Source: Nepenthes gracilis (lineage: Eukaryota; Streptophyta; Magnoliopsida; Caryophyllales; Nepenthaceae). From it: a stretch of 64,000 bases of DNA. The stretch covers positions 15,076,923 through 15,140,922 of the forward strand of contig BSYO01000022.1 in the NCBI GenBank assembly GCA_033239525.1, given 5' to 3'. Shown in pieces: positions 56,068 to 64,000 of this stretch (position 1 is its first letter; each line of letters opens with the position of its first letter). The notes under the pieces were generated by a model. The model saw nothing but the letters and a program-made list of their open reading frames with translations, did no database searches and had not been told where the DNA came from. A program made the position numbers and the translations under genes.

Positions 56068-56177
56068 CTGCAAAATATAAAGAAGGACGAACCGTCCGTT
56101 AGTCCTGACTAGGAAAAGAGTACCACAAAGGGAGTCAATGAACAAAATCTCCTATTTGGCAAGCAAATGCATCATAC
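56068..56177 (-). other. Predicted intron in antisense ORF 1
   Basis: The minus strand shows GAG|GTATGATG at 56177 and TTTATATTTTGCAG|ACT ending at 56068, a U/A-rich 110-bp stretch with plant-like splice sites. Both flanking frames join in phase 0 (VAFVE then TLDAVH). Confidence 0.7.
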
Positions 56178-56924
56178 CTCAACAAAAGCTACCTCCATGG
56201 TGCCAAGAGGCTCCTATGCGACTCTAGGATCTAAGATGCCTGGGGGCTCCGACCTTTCAACCACATCGATCGTCTTGCCCATCGGCGCCTCGTCGACTGC
56301 AGTCCCATTGAGGGCCTCCTCGAGCAGGATGGCCTCATCGACCGCCTCAAGACCAAGGGCAGGCAACTCAAGCGGTGCACAATGTGGAACCTCTACCTCC
56401 TCCAGTACATCTAGGAGCGCAACAGCAGGCCCCGAACTAGCTATCTCAATGGGCTCTATCGGGCCGAACTCTACCTCCTCGCTGCCAGATATGGCTGCCC
56501 CTCCAAAAGACTTGACCGGTGGCTCGTCGGTAAGGGGTGCTGCCTTGACACCAAATGGGGAGCCCGACACAGACCCCTTTCCCAAAGGAAGATCAACCAC
56601 GGGGATGCCATACTCCGCTAAAGCAATAGCTGGAATAGGAGACTGGTGGGCAACTTCTGCCAACGGTGACGGCTCTGGCACCTGGGTGGCAGCAGTAGCC
56701 GCAGATGGCGACAATGGGGTAGGCTTAGCAGACTGGCTTGACGCAACCGGCAACGTCAAAACCCTCCTCCTAGTGGTGCGACCAAGTACTCTTAGCTTCT
56801 TCAAAGCAGCCATGTCCTCATCAGAAGAAGACTCCAACAATAGCGACTAGTCACCCCGCTCAAGGAACCCCTGGGCTTCTCCCTCATGACCAAGGCTCTA
56901 GACTTCCTCTTTTGGGAGGCGCCT
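56178..56924 (-). pseudogene. Antisense ORF 1, exon 1 C-terminal part
   Basis: It is open from about 56840 to 56214 on the minus strand: LESSSDEDMAALKKLRVLGR, then a long Pro/Ala/Glu-rich low-complexity region (QVPEPSPLAEVAHQSPIPA) and acidic EEVEFGPIEPIEIASS. After a TAG at 56214 the same frame continues EPLGTMEVAFVE to the predicted splice site. Upstream (56840-56924) it reaches the solo LTR that split it. The 208-residue uninterrupted stretch is long for this decayed setting. Confidence 0.7.
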
Positions 56925-59290
56925 TATGACGGACCATATTTTTCTGCCAAAAATTTGGCAGAGTTTCCTCCGTAATACAGCTGTCCAACCATACAAATAC
57001 TCATAAAATGTCTTGTACAACATATATAAATCCTCCCAAACTACCATAACATCTCAACAACTCACACATATACATTCCAATAGCTCTAAGTTCCAACAAC
57101 ATATAAAAATTAGTACACAAACTACACAGGAACCGAATGCCACTACTTACATGTGGCTCCAACATGGTGTATCTATACACAATAGCAGTCAAATAGAGAT
57201 GCCACTAGGTACCTATTATAAACCACAATATCTTACGAAAGTATAAATAGAACCAAATGACAATGAAAATTAAACTATCTGATTATTAGACATTCTATAC
57301 AATATATATTAATAAACCCAACTGAAATATGAATGTATACAATTAACTATAATCTATAAGGTATAAGTCTTCTGATCTAGTCTTCCCGATCTAGAGTCTA
57401 GTCCACCTCTAGTCTCTACTCTATCCTATCGACGTAACAGGCCTGTGCTAATTTGGAGGTAATAAGAAGCAGCAATGGTGGACTAAATGCTCAGCAAGTG
57501 CATTATATCCAAAACTGTAAACAATATAAGCAAGGTTAAACAATGAAGGAAATATATAATCACGAAAAAGGATGCATAGACAAGAATATGATCAATATAC
57601 TTTTCGATTATACTTTAAAATATAATTTATTTCTTTTTAGGACATAATTTATGCATAACTATTCATCTTTGCAGGCCAATATTAGTAAGCCTTACTAATC
57701 AAAGGAACGGGAGAATGAGAAAAGAATCATGATATCCCACATGATCTAAGGTCACAAGCTCCTATTATCAACGCAAAGGCCGACCATCCACATATCGTGC
57801 TTGTAGACGGTCCGATAACACAAGGCCCCCACATGTTTCCCCGGGGCCCAGAGTCAGTCTTCGTCCTTCCACAGTAACATCATAAGGCTTGCCAAGAATA
57901 TTACCCACTACAATACGTGGTCAGAATAATCCTTGATTCTCTACTGTAATACTAATGGCGAGCCAAGGGATATTATCCTCCAAATATAAATCCATGGTCA
58001 TAGTTTCATGGTTTTTTATTCATTTGAGGGAAGGTCCACCACAATTCGATTCATAATATCTCTATCCGAGAGAACAATTTGATCACATAACACATTGTGG
58101 ACTTCCCTCCGAACGTATATGCTATTATTATCTTTCCTTTGGACTTAAACCTTTTCACAAGTTAATTGGATTCATGATCATCATAATTTATAGGAAAGAT
58201 TAGGATTTCTTACCATCATTAGTCAATCGTCACTCTGGGGGCCTCCGGAACACATTTCTTTCACAATGGAACACAAACACATTTTTTTCGGGACTTATGA
58301 TTGGACATATACAATTAGACATATTTTATATAACAATTAATTACAAGGGAAGCATGCAAAATTCTCAATTGTCCTTGCATGAACAGTAAAAGGGTCATTT
58401 TAGAGCGTCCGGACGTCACGAACGGGTTGATCCTTGTGAAATTGGATGGCTGGCCAAGATATATACATAATTAGGATATGATAATTCATAATTTGGAGTC
58501 AATTAAACATATAGTCAAAGGAAAAGGGGAGAATCCCGAGTTGGGCATTGGTTAGGTTTGGCAATGCCAAATTGGACAAATCAGAGAGAAAATCGGGTAT
58601 CAAACAATTAAATAAATAATACTATGATATGGGTAATGATATTCTAGTCGCAATTTATGCAAAAGTTCTAAAAATTGGAAGCCGAAATCACCTAGAGTGC
58701 GGGTGAATAGTACCAACACGAAATGAACATGCATAAAAACGAAAAAGGAGAGTATAGGTGCACTTATCTCGATCCGATCTACAACTTTTTCAACTAGCTC
58801 AAAGCCAAAATTGGACCCGAAAGCCTTCATTTCCTCCTCTTCTCCTTCGCACGGTTATCTCCCTTGCGCCGGCCTCCCGCAGCTGCTGCCATTGCTCCAC
58901 CTCGTTGCGCCAGCCAGTCACCGCAGGGCGGCCGTCGCCTGCCACTGTCGACCACCGTGCGCCGCCTCGCCCGGCACAGTCCTCTTCTCTCTCTCTCCTC
59001 TTTCTCTCCCCTGTAACCCCCTGCCCTCCTCCTCCCGCTACTACTACTGCTGCTACTACTACTACTATTATTATTATTATTATTATTATGTATTTATATA
59101 TTTCATTTTCTTTATTCTAAAATTTAAATCGATATTCGGGCAATCGAACGGGCACACTTCAGGTGCTGGTCCAAAGATCTAAATATTCTTCAAAATTTTA
59201 TAATATTTAATTAATTTTTATCACACCCAAATTACCAAAAATAAACAAATAAATCAAATTAAATCAGATAAAAATATTAAAAATATTACA
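56925..59290 (-). mobile_element. Solo LTR splitting antisense ORF 1
   Basis: It is 2366 bp. On the minus strand it begins TGTAATATTTTTAATATTTTTA, here cut to TGTAATATTTTTAATA, then GGTAATTTGGGTGTGATAAA, close to the starts of the 27117 and 35293 LTRs, so it is the same broad family. It ends with a mutated GTCATA. The target sites are CGCCT (56920-56924) and TGCCT (59291-59295). It contains an (ATT)n run at about 59065-59089 and the shared motif at 57673-57702. No internal part remains. Confidence 0.88.
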
Positions 59291-59981
59291 TGCCTGCTGC
59301 CGCTCTACTCTTACAATCCCAACTGACAGCTGTGAACATCTCTGGAGTCAAGTAATACCCTTGCTTGGCAAAGGTCTCTATCGAGGCCTCTATATTGCTA
59401 ATGAGATCTTCTCCTACCATCCTCCTCACTCACGCTCCTAGAAAAGAAGTTGCTCACGGGGCCCCACACTGTTGAAAACTCCCATTCTAGAGGAAGTGCT
59501 AGGAAGAAGTAATGATTCTTCCAGTTTTTCACAAAGTCAGGGTTTGTCCCCCGGAAGCTGAAATCCCCGCAAGGAGACATTGAAATCCAATCCTCCGTTT
59601 GGACAAAGCAAAAGATTACCTTTAGTGAACGTGGGTTGAACATGCCACTGTGAAGCCTAATGAAGATGCACATCTTCACCAAATAACCGATGGCGTTGGA
59701 GTGAAGTCGAGCCACAGGGACTTTAAGCACCTCGAAAAGACTGTACAGATCAAGCTGCATGGGAAAACAAAAACCACGCTGCAGATGGTGCTCATACGCC
59801 GTGATGAAGCCCTCGGGTGGTGCGTTCGCTCTACCCCCCTCTCTAGAAGGAGGTGAAGCTAGTTGGTAGGAATGTCATACTTCACCCTCAGAGCTGCAAC
59901 GGCGCTCGGTGAAAGGACCGACTTAATATCGCTCACTTTTTGGCGAATCGATGAAGAAGGAGAGCCTTTCTTCTTCGTCAT
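59291..59981 (-). pseudogene. Antisense ORF 1, N-terminus (Transposase_28-like)
   Basis: The minus-strand ATG at 59981 gives MTKKKGSPSSSIRQKVSDIK and RVKYDIP. After a frameshift near 59860 comes NAPPEGFITAYEHHLQRGF, then MQLDLYSLFEVLKVPVARLH, PRSLKVIFCFVQTEDWIS, GDFSFRGTNPDFVKNWKNHY and FFLALPLEWEFSTVWG. This pattern (EGF..Y...L..G.., ...F...K....W..FS.., ..K.WK..FFFV) is that of the plant Transposase_28 family (putative gypsy-type), which I recall as reported in extra ORFs of Tat elements. A stop at 59398 ends the frame before the solo LTR. Confidence 0.72.
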
Positions 59982-60029
59982 GCTTGGAGCAGGCAAATGG
60001 CGAAGTTTGAAAAATGCAAGTTAGCACCC

Positions 60030-60113
60030 TTTAAATATGCAGCGCTTGGGAAGGCGAAGCGGCATTGCGTAGGAAAACACAAAGGATGCCCCAAATGATG
60101 GCCATGACACGTG
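60030..60113 (-). promoter_or_regulatory. Possible promoter of antisense ORF 1
   Basis: On the minus strand a TATTTAAA box (60030-60037) lies about 50 bases before the ATG at 59981, and a CACGTG G-box (60108-60113) lies 71 bases further upstream. Confidence 0.45.
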
Positions 60114-60422
60114 TCCCCTCAACGGGATGCAGCAAGTCATTCCACGACAGCCTATCATGGCACTTGACAGATTGCCACCCCACTCATGCCGTAGTCACTT
60201 GCCAATCCCAACTATCACACCCGCATTTAATGCGACAACTCTAGCCATCAGAAGCGACGGCGGTAACCCTTCCAGAATTTGGGTTCTGAAGGACAAACAA
60301 GTCACTCGAATGCAACAAATTTCAATAAAGAAATTGCCCAGTTAAATAAAGAAATTTCATTAAGTAATTCCACTAATAAATTTTCTTTATAGGAGAAGCC
60401 GACCAGTGTTCACAAAATACAA
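60114..60422. other. Spacer between antisense ORFs
   Basis: No gene seen. Two plus-strand AATAAA words occur near 60326 and 60344. Confidence 0.4.
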
Positions 60423-60813
60423 CTATCTACCCCCTCTGAGCTCGACGGGGTCAGGGGTCATGAACTTTGTTAGCTCCAAGCACATCCTGGTGCTTGAATT
60501 CTGAGAGTCTAAGAGGCTGATGCAAAAGCTTGGCACCGCCAACGAAGCTATTCTCCGACTAAGTTGAATACCTTCCTGGAATCTCTTATCCAGCAAGGGG
60601 GACCAACTCTTCCACCAAATTTTCGATCTTAGCTCAGCCTCCACCGAACTTGGATGACTTGTTCCTCCATAAGCCGCACCCAGCATCATTCGAGCTCCTC
60701 CTGAAGAGTGACGATCCGGCTTTGAGTCTGCAAGTTGGCATTGGCCAGCTGCGATGCTCTCGCCTCCACCTCCAACCATGCTTGCTCAAAGTGAGCTGCT
60801 GCACCCGGATTGA
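60423..60813 (-). pseudogene. Antisense ORF 2, C-terminal coiled coil
   Basis: The minus-strand frame AAAHFEQAWLEVEARASQLA then NANLQTQSRIVTLQEELE is a heptad-like coiled coil. It stops at about 60686 and continues in the adjoining frame as SKIWWKSWSPLLDKRFQEGI to 60423. Reading back across the MITE, the frame joins ILLARLSQGAANPG at 61197-61240, so the MITE interrupted one protein. Confidence 0.62.
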
Positions 60814-61196
60814 GGGGGCGTCCTTCTCCCCAGTGGAGAAGGACCGTCCTTCTCTTAATCTGGGTCATCAGATGTAAAATTCGACGGTTACGTGTTTTGG
60901 ATGATTAAATTTAAAATCGAACGGTCCATGTTATATTATCCATTCAAAACTTGTGGGCCGTCAAATTTTTCATCCGACGGTTCAGATGATGAGTACGGTC
61001 CTTCTCCCTCACCGTCCTTCTCTTAATCTGGGCCGTCAGATGTAAAATCCGACGGTTATGTATTTTGGATGATTAAATTTAAAATCAAACGGTCCACGTT
61101 ATATTATCCATTTAAAACTTGTGGGCCGTCAAATTTTTCATCCGACGGTTCAGATGATGAGTATGGTCCTTCTCCACAAGGGAGAAGGACGCCCCC
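60814..61196. mobile_element. MITE with terminal hairpins and internal duplication
   Basis: It is 383 bp. The ends are GGGGGCGTCCTTCTCC and its complement GGAGAAGGACGCCCCC. Flanks CCGGATTGA (60805-60813) and CCGGATTCG (61196-61204) suggest a 9-bp target duplication of the Mutator (MULE) type, with one base of ambiguity at the end. The interior is a direct 168-bp repeat (60843-61010 and 61011-61178). No coding capacity. Confidence 0.82.
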
Positions 61197-61503
61197 CGGA
61201 TTCGCTGCACCCTGGCTTAATCTCGCCAACAGAATCCTACACTCAGGCCTCCATATCCTCCACTGCCCTTAGGACACGACAAAGTGGCGGACTGGCTCCC
61301 CCAGGCTTTCAGCGCCGAGAGGAGTTGGATGCCCCGTCAAATTCAAAGCCTGGTGGTGCCCTCAGGAACCTCCTAATGGCAACCTGCCGCTACCACCATA
61401 GCGGGCATAACCTCGCCATGGTCCCCCAACACTTGCTCTCCCCATCGAGATTCCTCGGTGGGAGGTCAGACTCTAAAGAAGAAGACGACCTTGCCGTCAA
61501 CAT
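61197..61503 (-). pseudogene. Antisense ORF 2, N-terminal part
   Basis: From a minus-strand ATG at 61503 the frame reads MLTARSSSSLESDLPPRNLD, then stops and shifts, VEDMEA and ILLARLSQGAANPG before the MITE. I do not recognise the domain. The position, coiled-coil continuation and upstream TATA and G-box resemble antisense ORF 1. Confidence 0.45.
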
Positions 61504-61634
61504 CACCACAACGAAAAAGAAAAAAAGGAACAACCGCAGGCTAAGATTTCATGCCACCAAGCAACTAAAGGATGCCAGACTTTGAGGGATTCTTGGCACT
61601 TAAATAGTCAAAGCTCCTCGAAGGAAATGACATC

Positions 61635-61683
61635 GTTTAAATAAGGGAGGGCATTCCACCGCCCAACGAAATCCCACCACGTG
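61635..61683 (-). promoter_or_regulatory. Possible promoter of antisense ORF 2
   Basis: The minus strand has TTATTTAAACG (about 61635-61644) and a palindromic CCACGTGG with CACGTG at 61678-61683 upstream of the ATG at 61503. Confidence 0.4.
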
Positions 61684-63015
61684 GTGATGCCCCAAAACAT
61701 CGTGCCTTTTTAAGGAAGGCCATTGTGAGGCAACGATCCTACAATTCTCTGCGCATTAAATATAGGTGATCCCTGATTGGCGCACTCTCCATCAACGCCG
61801 ATCAGCCAGGCCAGGCATGATACCGATAGCGCAAGCTCACAGAGAGTTCCCACCAGACCATCCCTCCGACAGTCCAAGCATGGACTTGAAGGATGGCCCT
61901 GGCAAGGATGGTAGAAGGCAATTGGACATTCATGATAAGCAAGCAACCGAGCATGTATAGCAATGAGAGGGCCCCAGTGCCCTTGAGCCATAACGTGCGA
62001 AGCAACAAAAAAGAAGATTCAATGGCACAAGATATAAAAGGCAAACTACTGCTTTTATTCATTAAAGCTATTCTTAAGAAAGTACAAGGCTCACATCAAC
62101 AAAAGTGATAAAGAGCGAAAAATACGGTAGAGTATAAGAAGCTCAGGATAATGACACCACTAGGGGGACAGGCTTGGGGAATGTGTGCACATTAGCTCAT
62201 TCTTATAGCATCACCCCAATGCTGATTCCGTTCCCGGACTGGCGTCATAGATGCCAATCCCACACAGTCGGCTCGACAGGGACCACCGCATGTGAAGGAA
62301 AGGCATCCATCAGGAGTCTTGCCGGGGCTGCGACTCGCTCACACGCACGCCTAGGGGACTCCAGGTTCCACCTCCTCTCCAGACAGCATATATGAACCAC
62401 CAGTCATAGTGGGAGACGGCAACAGCACACTATCAAGGGAACATCATCCCCCGAAATAGCGTGCCAGCCCCATTGCATCCCACCTACGGACTGGAGTCCT
62501 GGCTAGCAAGAAAGGAGGCACATGACAATAGCAGAGTGGCTAGGCCACCCTTGTTACAACGAGGAATCTCCCATGGAAAGGGTTTGATGATAGGCTTCAA
62601 CAGCTACACCAAATCTCCCGCAAATCCATCTGATTTCCTTGCGGACCCCACAGGGCGCGGGGCAAGCCAAGGACTTTGCATCACTTCTCCGATGAATGGC
62701 TAAGTGTGGGCCTCCCCAGCTGAAGAACTCCCCAATTTATAGCCAAGCCAATGCCCGACGAGCTCCCAAAGAGGCGCACAACCCGATGGTCATCTATCAA
62801 AAAACAGGAAAGCCATCAATGCGGAGCTGATCCTCAAATGGCAAATCTTTCCTAATAGAGTACCGAATCCCTGTACCGCTTCTGAAAGGCTTCATATTTG
62901 CATGGGGAAGGAATGACGCCATAAGGAGACAAAGACTAGTGCATCTCGATAGAAGCTCACGTGGATAGCCAGCGAGACCCACCTTGGACATGCCAGGCCC
63001 TGACAATGGGCTGTC
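61684..63015. other. Tat 3' untranslated region
   Basis: Short open frames on both strands show no known motif. A minus-strand AATAAA lies at 62054-62059 and could end a third antisense transcript, but no ORF upstream of it could be identified. Confidence 0.4.
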
Positions 63016-63034
63016 CCCAGGCATGGGGGGCTAG
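63016..63034 (+). other. Polypurine tract of Tat element
   Basis: CAGGCATGGGGGGCTAG lies directly before the right LTR. Confidence 0.75.
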
Positions 63035-63966
63035 TGATGAGTCCAGCTCAAAAATAGAAAAAGAACAGTAAAGCCCAATCGAAGGGGCACATGTTCAACC
63101 AAGCAAAAAGGCCCAAACCCATCTATGAAGCCCAAAAAGTCCTGATGCGCGGCCCACGTGGCTCCCTAGACGAGCAACCAATCAGCGCACCCTCATGCCT
63201 GTAGAGATGATTATAGGCGACGAGCACCGGTTTAGAAAATGTCAATTAGTGGGAGAAAAAGATCAACGTGCAAGCCACAACGCACGCTATCCTCACAACC
63301 ACTCAACCAATCCGTGCGCGGGCAACCGACTAGCCACTGTTCACACCCGATGACGGTCTCCTTGCCTCCACGAGATGACAACTGGCGCCGCTGGTCTCTA
63401 CCAGCGTATAGCGGCTGATGAATCCGGACAAACCACTTATCGGGAGTTCTTGCTCCCAAAGCCTCCAAGAGGGATCCTATAAATACCCTCTCCTGCTAAG
63501 GGGAGAGAGGAGGGAGCTCATTCCTAAGCCCAAATGGTGACCAGAGATCAAGTATCCGATCCTTCACCCAACATTCTTGGTTTCGAGGAGAAGGAACCAG
63601 CTCTCTTCCCTCGAGCCACCACCATTTCCCGACGGAGTTAGTGAGCCACCCATAGTGGTGTGACCAACAGAGCCCAGACCTCCAAATCATCCTATTCACA
63701 CTCCCCTCATATCTACATCTTTGCATTCTCATCACGATTACTCTTAAGCGTGCATTCATCCATCATTGTGGAAGATTTCTGACTTGTGTATTGGAGTGTT
63801 TGCGTTGGGACAACCTCCCGCTGTCCTCTAATATCTTATTTATAATTTATGGTATGTAGGTTCTAGATTAATAGCGATAGAGATTGGACCCGATCCAGAT
63901 AGATCTACAGCGAAAGATTGAAAGGCTCTCTAATCCGTATCACAACCAAGAACTAGGGACGTATTA
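63035..63966 (+). repeat. 3' LTR of Tat element
   Basis: It is 932 bp, starting TGATGAGTCCAGCTC and ending CGTATTA (CA mutated to TA). It has TATAAATA at 63478-63485 and CCACGTGG near 63157. It pairs with 44244-45173. Confidence 0.9.
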
Positions 63967-64000
63967 TTATCCATTTGAGGAGATCAGTCGGATGCTTTTA
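63967..64000. other. TSD TTATC and right flank
   Basis: The first five bases duplicate 44239-44243. The remaining bases continue the sequence that stood before the Tat element. Confidence 0.85.

Larger units (their letters stand above)
44244..63966 (+). mobile_element. Tat-lineage Gypsy element with four nested insertions
   Basis: LTRs at 44244-45173 and 63035-63966 are bounded by TSD TTATC. The primer site TTGGCACCATCTGTGGG is typical of Tat-group elements. The polyprotein order is gag, PR, RT, RNase H, archaeal-type RNase H, integrase. A long 3' region carries 85-bp tandem repeats and antisense reading frames, also Tat-like. Insertions inside are a LINE-like element (46944-50912), a chimeric LTR element inside that one, a solo LTR (56925-59290) and a MITE (60814-61196). 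Without them it would be about 13 kb. The LTRs differ by about 15-20% by eye, and all frames are broken. Confidence 0.92.

Noticed and set aside
56167..56850. Plus-strand 227-residue Ser/Ala/Thr-rich open frame
   Set aside because: It is opposite antisense ORF 1. The minus strand has the domain continuity and splice sites, so this is taken as the shadow.
1..64000. tRNA, rRNA or organellar DNA
   Set aside because: Only primer-site complements of tRNA were seen. No cloverleaf, rRNA core or organelle gene was recognised by reading; a tRNAscan-SE or Infernal run would be decisive.

Overview
The window is nuclear DNA of a flowering plant and is almost wholly transposable elements. It holds Copia and Gypsy LTR retrotransposons with plant-type tRNA-Met or Tat-type primer sites, Tekay/Del-like chromovirus pol remnants, a Tat-lineage Gypsy with a second (archaeal-type) RNase H, a LINE-like 3' tail, a MITE and (AAT)n microsatellites. 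I could not name the species. No intact host gene, tRNA, rRNA or CRISPR was seen. The only host-like coding trace is a decayed C-terminal piece of a Myb/SANT-like (PIF/Harbinger-associated type) protein at about 42331-42860.

Layout, left to right. 1-701 is an unassigned flank. 702-6169 is a complete but dead Copia element on the minus strand (TSD TTTCA). It sits beside a very old plus-strand Gypsy remnant (6175-9675) that was also hit by a solo LTR (6824-8282). This runs straight into a second plus-strand Gypsy (protease to integrase, 9676-11882 and 20035-21030). A Gypsy-type element with 2.5-kb LTRs lies inside its integrase (11883-20034, TSD TAACC). Its LTRs are nearly identical, yet its pol is ruined. 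The second Gypsy ends in an LTR (21044-23202) followed directly by a primer site and a gag start, a PPT-LTR-PBS arrangement.

That gag is split by a minus-strand Gypsy (23480-42170). This in turn contains a plus-strand Gypsy-type element (27117-37594, TSD CATCT), which contains a solo LTR (32446-34734, TSD CCTAT). The nesting is four levels deep.

After the gag remnant come the Myb/SANT fragment, a 240-bp tandem duplication and AT-rich DNA. The rest is one 19.7-kb Tat-lineage Gypsy (44244-63966, TSD TTATC) with gag, PR, RT, RNase H, aRNH and integrase. Downstream of pol are a block of 85-bp repeats and antisense reading frames, one with a predicted 110-bp intron and a Transposase_28-like N-terminus. 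It was invaded by a LINE-like retroposon (46944-50912) that itself carries a chimeric LTR element (47221-50231, TSD ATACA), by a solo LTR (56925-59290) and by a MITE (60814-61196).

All reading frames are interrupted. Many stops could come from C-to-T or G-to-A changes, as expected of methylated, silenced copies. The most unusual sequence signals lie in the LTRs: a run of six adjacent hairpins, a field of about 33 ACTCCG(G/T)CC-like motifs every 20 bp or so, and a roughly 28-bp motif shared across several LTR families.
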